Notes: generated by a model not told the origin, from the letters alone. A stretch of 64,000 nt of DNA from Saccharomycopsis fibuligera x Saccharomycopsis cf. fibuligera (GCA_001936135.1 CP012817.1:124001-188000), one strand, 5' to 3'; shown: positions 28,401 to 38,003, counted from the stretch's first letter. Numbers and translations are program-made.

Positions 28401-30189
28401 CGAACATATTGTTTATTGTCGACTATCCAAAAGACAACGGTTTTTGTATGATGATTTTATGTCTAGAGCACAAACTAAGGAAACTTTGGCCAGTGGTAAT
28501 TTCTTATCAATTATAAATTGTTTAATGCAATTGAGAAAAGTTTGCAATCATCCTGATTTATTTGAAGTACGGCCAATTTTGACCTCTTTTGCTGTGAACA
28601 GCTCAATTCCTGCAAAATATGTTAAACATACACCAGGTTATTTGGGTAAACTTTTGGAGAAAGAAGTTGATTTGAATACTCTTAACTTCATCTTCACCAA
28701 CCATGAAACCGAACTCACCATGCAAAATGCTTCTTCCATTAGCAAATATAACGCAAAAAACAAATTGATTTTGGAATGCAATAAACTTGAAGAATTGCTT
28801 AAAAATCCAGTGGAACCAAATTATGATGATATTCAACAATTTTATCAGTATTTCAAATACGTTGAGCAAAAAGATGCTCTTGATCATTCACGGCATGCTG
28901 TTTATATAAATGATTTAAGATGCTCTAAAAAGCCAGTGTTTGGGAAGAATTTGCTTGATTTGTTACATGTTGATACATACTTTAATGATGTGGATTTTTA
29001 TACCAAGAGAGACCTTCACAGCTTGGATGATATGATAAAGCCACTAAGCACAAGAATATTGTCAATGAAAGATGCAGTGGATACATATGCATTTGTAACG
29101 CCGCTGGTGGTCACTTTGGATATGAAGAACCAGGTGGTTAGTGAGTCAATAGAACAAAAACTCTTAGAAGCCGATCCAACAATTTTTGCTAATAATTCGG
29201 TACATGAAGCACAAATGAAATTATCAATTCAATTTCCTGATAAATCTTTACTTTTGTATGACTCCGGAAAATTGCAAAAATTAGCCAAATTGCTTTACGA
29301 TTTGAAAAATAATGGTCACAGAGCATTAATTTTCACCCAAATGACCAAAGTCTTAGACATTTTGGAGAAATTTTTGAACAGTTTGGGATACTTGTATGCC
29401 AGATTAGACGGGGCCACCAAAATTGAAGATCGTCAATTATTAACCGAAAAATTTAATCGTGATCCGAGAATTACTTGCTTCATTTTATCTACTAGGTCTG
29501 GTGGATTAGGTATCAATTTGACTGGGGCAGATACGGTGATTTTTTACGACAATGATTGGAATCCAGCAATGGATAAACAGTGCCAGGATAGATGTCACAG
29601 AATTGGGCAAACTCGTGATGTGCACATTTACCGGTTTGTCAGTGAGTATACTATCGAAGAAAATATCATGAAGAAATCCAATTATAAGAGACAACTTGAT
29701 AATGTGGTTATTCAAGAAGGTGATTTTACCACTGATTATTTTGGCAAGTTGACGCTTTCTGATTTATTGGGTGAAGAAAGTGGTAAAGATGGTGATAAAA
29801 GACTTTTAATGGCTAATGGCACCATTGACAATTTAGCTCAAGCTGAAGATGCTGAAGATGTAATGGCAGCTAAAGAGGCTATTAAGGAGAGCCAATTGGA
29901 TGTTGAAGATTTTGACGAATCAGGAGCTCCAAGCAAATCTATTTCGAATAGTCCAGCACCGCCACCAGGAAGCAGTGGTAGTAGTGGTACTGCTGGTAAT
30001 GGATCAAGATCTAGAACTAGAACTCCAGTGAATGCTGTTGCTGGAAATGGTACTGTTACCCTAGAGCAACAAGATTCAGAAGCGTATAATGAGGAAGAAG
30101 GGGAAGACGAGGACGATGAAGATGAGGACGATATTGGACATATTGACGAGTACATGTTACGGTTTATTGAAAATGGGTACTATTTTTGA
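25438..30189 (+). CDS. SWR1: Swr1, catalytic ATPase of the SWR1 chromatin-remodelling complex
   Basis: This nuclear Snf2-family motor replaces H2A-H2B with H2A.Z-H2B in nucleosomes. The 1583-aa protein compares with 1514 in S. cerevisiae. The N-terminus is Asn-rich. The HSA region (about 250-350, starting PYYDPFV) binds actin-related proteins. A long Asp/Glu/Ser tract at about 375-640 includes near-pure D/E runs, the histone-chaperone type region. The ATPase starts near 740 with GILADEMGLGKTIQ (about 761) and the DEAH box LDEAHNIKN (about 866). After a long insertion typical of the INO80/SWR1 class comes helicase C with GLGINLTGADTV and RCHRIGQT (about 1386). The acidic C-terminus is intact. 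SWR1 is 10 kb from another Snf2-type gene, IRC20. Confidence 0.96.
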   Translation: MKRHRTRRAAQENVTTNANGNPATTDGNAHRAADLTNTEQNYNNNGNHDIGDSNTFQKPCYNISNNNQLENGKSAKYLSLVPRTSRRLRSRDSSSKQVVSDQKRIRTATEGINTNGTGKDTNNDINNSSRPKRSRSINASEEIEKISDAHTNNQHHNAKSKSLKRIKLTMKPPPKTITHPDQITQPTFHSLQGFLNSYKCFQDDELSIEEYEQKVNEEVELVRKLRIAIHNKALQIDPVTGKIIKRPKQRPYYDPFVTLPTHQDHLVAQGSKSAKIFQDNRRAKIARCKKIANMVENHFKRIEGEKDRAIKEHEKSMRKLARNTAQMVKKRWREVEKAYKIIVDKRKELEKIEESKKTMNRMVMDSSLRAVGHAIAGAKQKSGNEDDDSDNSDVDESEKERSNVNNNDSDDNDDDDSDDDNDDEHDDERDDEHDDSDDDNEDGNIYNDDDDVELKLDEDDSKLTQEELRKKYAFLETYQLEKLYNESDDESEEEDNKEEYKEEEDSDDEFENAGSEKHVLNGDDNKSSVNKRQESDEELHQPEEMLTNEDIERFGKIKQEEHNSVLDSDEESSLLESDEESESESDSDDEEVSGNEAGSGLAALFAQPIIQDDSDDEDVELKDIGKGGKNVKIDDGEESIKKVYDGEVEKITEIKQDVQQQLQPKGEENIYAEVEDIKQEKELKDLSKDGRVDQVKSESPKPSGQIDGASAKDLLSSNTEEDSFASIPDVPIPSLLRGTLRAYQKQGLNWLANLYNNDTNGILADEMGLGKTIQTISLISYLACEKHIWGPHLIVVPTSVMLNWEMEFKRFAPGFKILTYYGNPQQRKEKRKGWNKPNAFHVCITSYQLVCHDHQSFRRRKWEYMILDEAHNIKNFRTTRWQSLLNFNTNRRLLLTGTPLQNNLAELWSLLYFLMPSAKNVSNMPEGFASLDDFQQWFGRPVDKIIEGGHFENDKETKETIAKLHKVLRPYLLRRLKADVETQMPGKYEHIVYCRLSKRQRFLYDDFMSRAQTKETLASGNFLSIINCLMQLRKVCNHPDLFEVRPILTSFAVNSSIPAKYVKHTPGYLGKLLEKEVDLNTLNFIFTNHETELTMQNASSISKYNAKNKLILECNKLEELLKNPVEPNYDDIQQFYQYFKYVEQKDALDHSRHAVYINDLRCSKKPVFGKNLLDLLHVDTYFNDVDFYTKRDLHSLDDMIKPLSTRILSMKDAVDTYAFVTPLVVTLDMKNQVVSESIEQKLLEADPTIFANNSVHEAQMKLSIQFPDKSLLLYDSGKLQKLAKLLYDLKNNGHRALIFTQMTKVLDILEKFLNSLGYLYARLDGATKIEDRQLLTEKFNRDPRITCFILSTRSGGLGINLTGADTVIFYDNDWNPAMDKQCQDRCHRIGQTRDVHIYRFVSEYTIEENIMKKSNYKRQLDNVVIQEGDFTTDYFGKLTLSDLLGEESGKDGDKRLLMANGTIDNLAQAEDAEDVMAAKEAIKESQLDVEDFDESGAPSKSISNSPAPPPGSSGSSGTAGNGSRSRTRTPVNAVAGNGTVTLEQQDSEAYNEEEGEDEDDEDEDDIGHIDEYMLRFIENGYYF

Positions 30190-30469
30190 ATTAAGTGTTT
30201 TTTGTTTGGTTCAAATTTGTTTGATAAAATTATTCACTTCTTTATATTGTATCATAATAGTTTGTATGTCTATATTTTACAAAAAATTTAGGCCTTTTAT
30301 TTTATAACATATATTTACAAGTACTTTGAAGTTTATCAAATAGCAAATTAGTAAGAAAGTAGAATAAAAAAGAACATCAAATCATACAATGACCAAACGA
30401 AACAGACAAACCACAACAAGCAGCAGCGACAACAGTAGCCGCATCAGCACTGAAAAAGAAGAAAACACA

Positions 30470-31327
30470 TCACAAGTCTTTAATGCTAATCACTCCACTG
30501 TCATTCAAAGCGGAAGAATTGGTAACTTTGTCGTTAGCCAAAGCTAATTGATCTTCCAAAACAGAAGATTTGGCCTTAGAAGAATTAGTATAAGACAAGC
30601 CATTTTGCTTTAATTGGAGTAATGGATGGTTAGTTTTTGTCAAGTATCCGTTTTCCCTACTGTAGTACTCAATGTCCTTACGGCGCGTTGGTCTAGCAGG
30701 TAAAGGAATTCTACCGTATTTTTTCAAAAACCAATTTGGAGCCAAATGTGCTCTAAGACCAAGCTTGTTGAAATAAGTAGCGGTAAAATCACCACCAGCG
30801 GCTTTGATAGCATCGACAGCTTCATTGGTAGCTTTGGTTGCTTCAATCTTGATTGGAATGTTGTAAAAATCTTTACCATCACCAAGAATTTTCACGCCGT
30901 CGCCAATGTTCCCGGTGATCAAGCCAACTTCTTTCATTTTTTTCATAGTTAATACCTCATTTGGTTTAAGAATAATCTTCTTTTCATTGTAGAATCTCTG
31001 GATTTTTTTCAAGTTTAATTCAGTCAAGTCAAGCGACGTCACTGGAGTAAAGCCGACTTTTGGAAAAAGCTTAAAAATTGGAGTTTGGCCACCTTCGAAC
31101 CATGATTTGACAGAGCCTCTAGCCTTTTGACCCTTTTGACCTCTACCGGATGTTTTACCGTGACCACTGGATGGACCTCTTCCGAGTCTTTTTATCTTGT
31201 GGGTGGATTTATAAGATGGTTTCAAGTTGGCCAACAAAGAGAGCTGTCTTGTTGACTGAGGCTGGCTGAAGCTGGAGCCAATCACCCTTTGCAACCCAAA
31301 CACGTTGCTTTTGAGCTGGGCGAACAT
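30470..31327 (-). CDS. MRPL10: Mitochondrial ribosomal protein uL15m
   Basis: A component of the mitochondrial large ribosomal subunit. The 285-aa product has a short basic presequence (about 1-30), then the L15 signature [25 protein letters not shown] at about 48-72, a GGQTP element and the body of the uL15 fold. S. cerevisiae MRPL10 is 322 aa, so the C-terminal extension is a little shorter. It is divergent from the SurE-family gene across 343 bp. Convergence with SWR1 leaves 280 bp. Confidence 0.93.
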   Translation of the reverse strand: MFAQLKSNVFGLQRVIGSSFSQPQSTRQLSLLANLKPSYKSTHKIKRLGRGPSSGHGKTSGRGQKGQKARGSVKSWFEGGQTPIFKLFPKVGFTPVTSLDLTELNLKKIQRFYNEKKIILKPNEVLTMKKMKEVGLITGNIGDGVKILGDGKDFYNIPIKIEATKATNEAVDAIKAAGGDFTATYFNKLGLRAHLAPNWFLKKYGRIPLPARPTRRKDIEYYSRENGYLTKTNHPLLQLKQNGLSYTNSSKAKSSVLEDQLALANDKVTNSSALNDSGVISIKDL

Positions 31328-31670
31328 TGTGAGATGATGCTTGTATTTATCTGTGGTATTTAGCTTAGTTTATTAATCCATCTGTGTTCTATATATCAAT
31401 ACTGATCAATTCTGGAGTGAAAAAAACGGGAAAAAAATTTGGAAATTTCTGAGTTTCGAGCGCAGGTTACAAGCCATATCACATGATTCAGCATGTGATA
31501 AAACCGGAACTGTATATTTCGTGATTTCCCAAGTTTTTGCGGAGTTCGCAAAATGATTTTTGAATACCTAAGCGAAGATCCAGATGGTGGAGAAGATACT
31601 GATGGATTAGCATCCAGAAGAGTAGAGAAAATAAAATTCATTCTAATTTTTAAACGGACAAACATACAAA
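31328..31670. promoter_or_regulatory. Divergent MRPL10-SurE promoter
   Basis: 343 bp. It contains the ATCACATG/CATGTGAT dyad at 31478-31499. An AATTTT-type stretch at about 31431-31446 recalls the element reported for Candida mitochondrial-ribosome promoters before rewiring of the Saccharomyces lineage. Confidence 0.5.
31478..31499. promoter_or_regulatory. Dyad of ATCACATG and CATGTGAT, 6-nt spacer
   Basis: Perfect 8-bp inverted repeat 172-193 bp upstream of the SurE-family ATG and 151-172 bp from MRPL10. Each half fits the BWTCASRTG pattern reported, as I recall, for Ino2/Ino4 in C. albicans ribosomal-protein promoters, and is also Cbf1/Tye7-like. Confidence 0.5.
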
Positions 31671-32618
31671 ATGCATGTTCTTTTGACCAATGACGATGGC
31701 CCACCAAATGATATTGCCTCTGGTTACGTCCGCTACCTTGTGGATGCCATTGCCGCCAACACTGACTGGGACCTCAGCATAGTGGTGCCAGATGTCCAGA
31801 GATCATGGATTGGTAAAGCTCATTTCGCAGGAAAACCGCTTACCGCATCATTCATATATCCAAATAAGGACTCAAATTCATACCATGGCCCATTTCCGTT
31901 GCCAAATCAGCAAAAATACCTTGACTTGGGCTTGAAAGAATGGGCGCTTCTTGATGGCACCCCAGCTTCGTGTGCCGATATTGGTATTCATCATTTGTAT
32001 CAAGAAAAAGGTCCGGTGGATTTAGTGATCTCTGGGCCAAACGTCGGTAAAAATACTACCGCTACTTACATTTTGTCCTCTGGGACCATTGGTGCTGCTT
32101 TGGAAGGGGCAATCCATGGTAAGAAAGCCATAGGTGTTTCTTATGGATATGTGACTAAGGACACCGACCCAAAGATATTGCAAAAGGCAGCAGAAATATC
32201 TGTCAAATTAATCCAGCATTTGTATGATAACTGGGAATCTATTGCCAAGAAAAGCAATAGCAGAATTGATTTATATTCTATAAATATCCCATTGGTGGAA
32301 TCGCTTTTGGAACCAAACCGGGCAAAAATATTCTATACTCCAATCTTGCAAAATCGATGGATCTCCATATTTAAAGGTGATAATAAGGAAACAAATAATA
32401 GCAGAAATGCCTCAGACACAGATATCGTTGATGTTGCTACTAGTAATAAGCTACAATACCAATGGTGCCCCGATTTCGATTATGTGCACAAGGCTATAAA
32501 GGACTCTGAGGGTCTTAGCGATGGTAAAGCGATAGATGATGGAAATATCAGTGTGACTCCATTGCAGGCCAGCTTTGCAGTCACTGGGCCAACAGGAGAA
32601 ATTGATCTTGATATTTAA
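31671..32618 (+). CDS. SurE-family nucleotidase/phosphatase
   Basis: The 315-aa product is a stand-alone SurE domain. The family hydrolyses nucleoside monophosphates and short polyphosphates using a bound divalent metal. The metal motif is at the very start (MHVLLTNDDGPP, with Asn7, Asp8 and Asp9). Further conserved elements are VVPDVQRSWIGKA, the SGPNVGKN loop near 125 and SSGTIGAALEGAIHG near 136-150. Yarrowia Pho2 acid phosphatase and the N-terminal half of S. cerevisiae Pby1 are relatives, but no tubulin-tyrosine-ligase part is present here. There is no signal peptide, so a cytosolic location is likely. The physiological substrate is unknown. Confidence 0.88.
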   Translation: MHVLLTNDDGPPNDIASGYVRYLVDAIAANTDWDLSIVVPDVQRSWIGKAHFAGKPLTASFIYPNKDSNSYHGPFPLPNQQKYLDLGLKEWALLDGTPASCADIGIHHLYQEKGPVDLVISGPNVGKNTTATYILSSGTIGAALEGAIHGKKAIGVSYGYVTKDTDPKILQKAAEISVKLIQHLYDNWESIAKKSNSRIDLYSINIPLVESLLEPNRAKIFYTPILQNRWISIFKGDNKETNNSRNASDTDIVDVATSNKLQYQWCPDFDYVHKAIKDSEGLSDGKAIDDGNISVTPLQASFAVTGPTGEIDLDI

Positions 32619-33126
32619 GAAATTTACCTATTTTTGTTTTGATTTTCCTCTGGAACCACATCAAAGTTTATAATTGCTTTCTCTTAATGTTTGTTGATAT
32701 TTTCCTATTACCAATTATTGTTAACTTTTATCTATAGTTTATCATATCACCATTTCTTTTTATTTGTTCTAATTTTACATAAGCAATTTAGCTATTACTA
32801 TATACGACCAACAGCAGCCAAAACCATTCATACATAGCATGCATAATACACACAGCTTGAATGAGTATAATATAAAAGAAAATAAACAATTGTGACAAAT
32901 GAATTAGCCAGTTTTTTAATAATAGCAATTGAGTGATTAGACTGTAAGTCATAATAATAGCAATTGAGTAATTAGACTGTAAATCATAGGTCAAATTCAA
33001 ATAAAAACCAACTTTTAATAAAAAGTATAGTCATAGAATGTCTCTTGTTAACTAAAACAATCTCATGCGAGATCTCAATATACAACAAGACACCATTTTG
33101 TATATACATATAAGCACAAAGGCAAT
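32619..33126. other. Convergent intergenic region with 35-bp tandem duplication
   Basis: No gene. Two 35-bp units (about 32918-32952 and 32953-32987, beginning AATAATAGCAATTGAGT) are tandem with about two mismatches. The region carries the 3' ends of two converging genes. Confidence 0.6.
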
Positions 33127-35190
33127 TCAAATAAAGGAAACGTAACTATCACCAAATTTAGCATAGAAAAAATCTTCAACTTGGAAAATATCAGGTTCTT
33201 CATATTTAACATCAAAAAAGTTATGCTCTTTTAATTCTTTTTCGTAATTCTTTGGTTTACCAATTTCTTTTAATTTTTGTTCTTTTTCACTTTTGAAAAA
33301 TCCAATCTTATCATAAAGAGTGTAACGGAAAAACTGCCATTCTTCATCATTAAGCAAGCATTTATCCACCGTTTTGGAAATTTCTTGTTTATTCAAATTG
33401 AAACCAATAAAAACAATCTCATTACCAGCATCGCTGAAATCAGTGTCAATGATACGTTGAATGTCTTTTTCTTCAAAATGGATTTGCTCAAGGAATTCAG
33501 CAAAGGTTTCTTTTGTAATTTCAGCCTTCTTTCTTTTTTTTTCTTTGAATTCACCATTTTCACCTTGTACTTCATCATAACCATCATCATCTTCATCATC
33601 ACTATCATCGTAAGCATCAACCATATGGGTAAGGAATGGCAAAGTGAATTTGTTAAGCCATTGGCTAGAAGGCTGGAATTTGATGAGTTGACCGGACCCA
33701 CCAAGTTCGCATTTACTAAGCACATTAGGAGCAAGCCATAAGAATCCTTTCAAACGAATAACGTTACCAAAGACAGACTTTTGTTTGTTTGCTATGAGTT
33801 CCTTGTGGGTTGGACGTGGAAAATCGTGGTCTAAAAGATCTTTTCCAGGCTTGATTTTTTTGGATTGACGTGCATTCTTTGCGGTGCTATCCTTTGCCCT
33901 TTTTCTACCTGCTTCTTTTTCTTCACCTTCCTCTTCAGAATCTTCTTCCTCGTCAAAGTTTTCTTCTTCACCCAGCTTTATGAGCATGAATTTGTCTCTA
34001 AGTAACCTGTTAAATCTGCCTGGATGCAAAGGTCTATTGGATTTGTAAATGAAGGAGTTGATGCCATATTTTTTGATATGGTTGTCTTCAGAGTCGCAGC
34101 ATGCTTCCCCGTCATGATGATGATGGTCATGGTGATGGTCATGATGATGGTCATGATGATGGTCATGGTGATGGTCATCGTCGTGCTTATGTTCAGGTGC
34201 ATGGTTATGGCCGTGATCACGGTCGCCATCCTTCTTTTGATTCTCAGCACCATTTAATTCAACATTTTCTAAAGATGTAGCCCAACTTGGCATTTTTGCT
34301 ATACGGTCAAAGCTGAACAATCCAGTGTTCAAAACTTTATCCAAACTGATATCACAGTAGTTGGTTTGGTATAATTTAGCTTTTGGGTTCAATGTAGTAA
34401 TAATATCAATAACCTTTTTCAAAACTTTGGCATCTTTAACTTCTGCAATTTTATTCAATACCACCACATCAGCAAATTCAATTTGCTGAATGAGCAAATC
34501 AGTGATTGAAGAATTAGCTTCTACCGGCTTAGCACCTTCAGGCTCTTCAGCTGCCACTGAATCTGCCAAAGCAGTGGCTTCAGAAGTAGTAGCCAATTCA
34601 AAAGATTCATAGTTCGACAAGAAATTGAATGCATCAATGACAGTAACTGCAGTATCAAGCTTGGAAAACTTGTGCACCCCGCCAAGCCTAAGCACTTGCA
34701 AAATGATATCGTATGCTTCTTTAGTATCGACGCTATCACCAAACAACTCTTCTGCAGTGACTTCGCCCGATCTAAGCAATCTTACCTGGTTAGCATAAGT
34801 GCTGAGTAACTGAGCAGAAAATCTTTCTGTGAAAGTCTGGGCAATTGACATAGGCTCAGAAAGACCACTACCTTCAATGAGAATGTACTGGTACTTGCCC
34901 AGATTAGCTAAATTGACAAGTTGGCCTATCAAGTCTGATCTTAAAGTGCAACATGCGCAACCATTTTCAAGTTGCACAACTTTTTCACGCAGCTGACTAA
35001 TGTTGAAATCTCTGTTGTTAACTAATTTGGCGTCAATATTAACAGCAGCAATATCATTGATAATAACTGCAATTTTGAGACCGTGGTTTCCCTCCAAAAT
35101 GTGCTTAAGCAAAGTCGTCTTACCGCTGCCAAGGAAACCAGAAAGCAAGGTGACAGGAATTGGAAATGTAGCTTCAAATGTAGTTGCCAT
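33127..35190 (-). CDS. COG0523 (CobW-type) GTPase, putative metallochaperone with His-rich loop
   Basis: A G3E-type P-loop GTPase of the family that delivers zinc or other metals. The 687-aa protein is much longer than S. cerevisiae Zng1 (429). Walker A GFLGSGKT is at 18-25 and the metal-binding CxCC motif at 78-81 (NGCACC). The base-recognition motif is NKIAE at 246-250 instead of the usual NKxD. Residues 328-360 are a His/Asp run (DHHHDHHH units), encoded by a 12-bp tandem repeat and followed by ACC. The CobW C-terminal domain begins at about 380 (IYKSNRPLHPGRF), interrupted by acidic inserts. It may belong to a fungal subfamily distinct from Zng1. Metal identity is not visible from sequence. 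Confidence 0.87.
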   Translation of the reverse strand: MATTFEATFPIPVTLLSGFLGSGKTTLLKHILEGNHGLKIAVIINDIAAVNIDAKLVNNRDFNISQLREKVVQLENGCACCTLRSDLIGQLVNLANLGKYQYILIEGSGLSEPMSIAQTFTERFSAQLLSTYANQVRLLRSGEVTAEELFGDSVDTKEAYDIILQVLRLGGVHKFSKLDTAVTVIDAFNFLSNYESFELATTSEATALADSVAAEEPEGAKPVEANSSITDLLIQQIEFADVVVLNKIAEVKDAKVLKKVIDIITTLNPKAKLYQTNYCDISLDKVLNTGLFSFDRIAKMPSWATSLENVELNGAENQKKDGDRDHGHNHAPEHKHDDDHHHDHHHDHHHDHHHDHHHHDGEACCDSEDNHIKKYGINSFIYKSNRPLHPGRFNRLLRDKFMLIKLGEEENFDEEEDSEEEGEEKEAGRKRAKDSTAKNARQSKKIKPGKDLLDHDFPRPTHKELIANKQKSVFGNVIRLKGFLWLAPNVLSKCELGGSGQLIKFQPSSQWLNKFTLPFLTHMVDAYDDSDDEDDDGYDEVQGENGEFKEKKRKKAEITKETFAEFLEQIHFEEKDIQRIIDTDFSDAGNEIVFIGFNLNKQEISKTVDKCLLNDEEWQFFRYTLYDKIGFFKSEKEQKLKEIGKPKNYEKELKEHNFFDVKYEEPDIFQVEDFFYAKFGDSYVSFI

Positions 35191-35668
35191 TGTTTATGAT
35201 GTGAATGGAAATAAGCGAATATTCAGGTTGCTTAACGAAATATTTTGGCTTTGAAAGAATGCGTAACGGGACTTTTGCCTGGGTTTATATGTGTATCTGG
35301 TTTAGCGTCTTTTAAGTTAAGAAAAATAAATATTTCAGTGGAAAATAAACCGCAGATGTGATGCACGTGCCACACACTGCAGCCAGCATTTTAACCACCA
35401 CGGTGGAATAAATGGTCTTTTTCAGATTGCAACATGGTATATATGTCTATGGGAATAGATACTAATATGAACATCGGTATTATATGTTATAAGATTGTAG
35501 CTGGGGTCACAAATTTCACTTTAGACGGTAGTTAGATTTTTCGAGAACAGTGTGACTTTTTCTTGAGCAGTTCAGATAATATGAGGTTACTCAGTTGACC
35601 ATAATATCCAAGGACTTTGAGATCTCCAAATTAAAATTGTACAGTGAAGATGATGCGGTTCAGTATTA

Positions 35669-35707
<39 letters not shown>

Positions 35708-36079
35708 AATAACAATAACATTTCGATCCTTCTAGAATGGCAATTTGAAACTTAAAGGGTAGACAAAGAACAGTGCCAACTGAAGTACAACAATAACAAA
35801 ATACATTGCTACGCGTTTTAGTAAGAAAAGCCAAGAGAACTAATATTTCCAAGAAAACTAATATTTTCACTATACATGGTTTTCAAGAAACTGCCACTGA
35901 AAAAGTAACAAGTACTTTTACAAGTCGTAACAGTGCTATATACATATATTGTCAGTTCACTTATCGAAAATACGCAGGTTACCAACGACGTCATCACCAT
36001 CACTACCACCACTACCCCCACCATCACCATCACCATTGTTTAATATTTCTATTTACATCACAAACAACACCAATGTCAA
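35191..36079. other. 889-bp intergenic region: promoter of the COG0523 gene and ZIM17 3' flank
   Basis: A CACGTG E-box is at 35364-35369, a 31-bp T run at 35671-35701, and CAC/CAT-rich repeats at about 35990-36036. No gene is supported; short frames here are low-complexity His/Pro artefacts. Confidence 0.5.
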
Positions 36080-36625
36080 TCATTTTTCACCTCTGAGCTT
36101 CTTCTTGATACTTTCTGGCAACTCATCAAACTGAATATCATTGGAATCAGTACTCACCAGTTCTCCCTTTGCTTTCAAAATATCCTCAATGTTGATTCTA
36201 TCATCGCTAAAGATCTTCAAGTGGTCAGCAATCAAGTGCCTATTATGACATCCTGGACACTCAATAAGCACAGTGCCTCCAGTATAAGCTTGCTTTGACA
36301 TAACATGGCTAGAACGAGTGCTGCATTGCTTGCAAGTGAAACTAATGAGAAGTTTTTCTTGCTGCACTTTGCCAATAGGGGTCTTGCCGCCATTCACTTG
36401 AACCCTTTGCTGTTGCTGCTGTTGCTGCTGTTGCTGTTCTGCATTGTATTTCTGGTTTTGTTGTTTGTTGGCATGTATTGTAGCGGTGCTGAAAGCTTTC
36501 CTCGTTGCCACTGCAGTGAGGAAATGTTTGCGTTGTGATAAAAGTACCCTAGTTTGTGGCTGGTAGTAAGTCTTAACAGTGAACTTAATGGAATTCCTAG
36601 CGTACGGTTTGAGAAGTTGAATCAT
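36080..36625 (-). CDS. ZIM17: Mitochondrial Hsp70-escort protein, DNL-type zinc finger
   Basis: This matrix protein keeps mtHsp70 (Ssc1) soluble and supports import and Fe-S biogenesis. The 181-aa product (174 in S. cerevisiae) has a basic, Ser/Arg-rich presequence (about 1-50), a poly-Gln run at 64-73, and the zinc finger with Cys pairs CKQC (98-101) and CPGC (123-126). The family's DNL motif is present as ADHLKIF at 133-139. The poly-Gln lies between presequence and finger, outside the fold. Confidence 0.93.
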   Translation of the reverse strand: MIQLLKPYARNSIKFTVKTYYQPQTRVLLSQRKHFLTAVATRKAFSTATIHANKQQNQKYNAEQQQQQQQQQQRVQVNGGKTPIGKVQQEKLLISFTCKQCSTRSSHVMSKQAYTGGTVLIECPGCHNRHLIADHLKIFSDDRINIEDILKAKGELVSTDSNDIQFDELPESIKKKLRGEK

Positions 36626-37115
36626 TGCGAATGAGTGTGTATGGTAATTGCGTTTTGCTGTTGGTGGTTTGGAGTTTTACGTAGTTTTATCTTACTTCAT
36701 GTTCTTAATTTTCACCAAAGCGGAAGAGCAAAAAAAAATAAATTTTTTTTTGAAAAAGCATGTACAATTGATACCATATACACATAAACATACATTAGTA
36801 TGCATACGCTATGTAATTCATCAACAGCACTAAACATTCAACATTCAACATTCAGCCAATGCTAATTCATTCAGCTTGACATCAGTTTCGTAGCTGCAAA
36901 AGGATTAAGGCACAGAACAAATTTTCACAGTTAGAATATTTTCTCCAAGTGATACCAGTCAATTGAATACATATGTTCTGCCGTAGTCAGTGCAACGTAC
37001 ATAAAGCATTGGTTTTTATTGTCAACAAAACCTACAATCAAGTGATTTAATAATTTTGAAAAATTATAAAATTAACTCCTTGGATATATAACAAAACTAA
37101 AATCACCAAACAAAA
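36626..37115. other. ZIM17 promoter and RFA2 3' flank
   Basis: 490 bp, AT-rich, no gene seen. A short AACATTC repeat (three units) is at about 36834-36854. Confidence 0.4.
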
Positions 37116-38003
37116 TCAAACTGCCAAGTAAGTCTCATCATCAATACCATTGTAGATCTTAGCTTTCTCTTCAAGAATACTGCATTGCTCCATCACATCA
37201 TTGATACTCAACTTCAATGTTTGCTGTATAAATTGTACTGGCACGCCATCAGGCATCAGAGGAGTGTTTTCTTTTATCAAGTTGAAGACCCTGTCACTAG
37301 TATCGAGCTCCTCGTGTGATGGAGCGGAAACAAATAAACTATTTGCATTGTCATTATTGTTGCTGTTAGCATTCAACGCAGCGCCATAAGAGTCTGTTTT
37401 AGCGCCGCCACCAAGACCTTGAGCTTCAGCGTGCACTTTAACCGCTTCCAAATAATGGTAGAGCACTGCGTTGAAATCCGTTATTGGTTTGATCACTGGA
37501 TACTGCAAATTCTTCTTTTGGTTAAAATCTTTTAATGAGCCTTTCACATAAACATATTTGCCAAGTTGCAACTCTTTGCTACTGTCAATACTGTCTTTCA
37601 TGTCAGTGTCCCCTTCTGCAGCGCCATTGGTTTCGTCTTCACCATCACCACGGCTAAGAGTTTCATCAATCCATTTACGGAACTCAAATTTTCCAGTGCC
37701 ATCTTCCACTTGCACCACAACATTCGAAGTATTGTCAACAACATTACGCACAATGCCCACAAACGAGATTAAATTGAGTTCAACGTTGTGGATGAGATAT
37801 GGTCCGTCCGGCACATGTTGCTCTGACTCTAAAATTTGCTTGATGGTCACTGGGGTAATGTGGGTTCTGGTTTGAGTGGAACGCGACTGGGAGCTGCCGC
37901 CAGCGCCCCCATCGCTGCCGGCGCTGTCGTTTGTTCGGTAGAAACCGCCGTCAGCGTTTGCTCCAGTGTATTCTGTCTGATTGTATCCTTGATATCCTGA
38001 CAT
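37116..38003 (-). CDS. RFA2: Replication protein A, 32-kDa subunit
   Basis: The middle subunit of the single-strand DNA-binding complex RPA, needed for replication, repair and recombination. The 295-aa protein (273 in S. cerevisiae) has a Gly/Ser/Thr-rich N-terminus (about 1-45, the phosphorylated region), then the OB fold from ITPVTIKQIL at about 49 through VGIVRNVVDNTSNVVVQVEDGTG to about 175. A disordered linker with Asn run follows, and a C-terminal winged helix (about 225-295). No intron is needed, unlike S. cerevisiae RFA2. The upstream region has several CGCGT-type cores (38083, 38164, 38199), compatible with G1/S control. Confidence 0.94.
   Translation of the reverse strand: MSGYQGYNQTEYTGANADGGFYRTNDSAGSDGGAGGSSQSRSTQTRTHITPVTIKQILESEQHVPDGPYLIHNVELNLISFVGIVRNVVDNTSNVVVQVEDGTGKFEFRKWIDETLSRGDGEDETNGAAEGDTDMKDSIDSSKELQLGKYVYVKGSLKDFNQKKNLQYPVIKPITDFNAVLYHYLEAVKVHAEAQGLGGGAKTDSYGAALNANSNNNDNANSLFVSAPSHEELDTSDRVFNLIKENTPLMPDGVPVQFIQQTLKLSINDVMEQCSILEEKAKIYNGIDDETYLAV

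Noticed and set aside
33978-34257. His/Met/Ile-rich frames opposite and across the His-run of the COG0523 gene
   Set aside because: Shadows of the 12-bp repeat in other frames.
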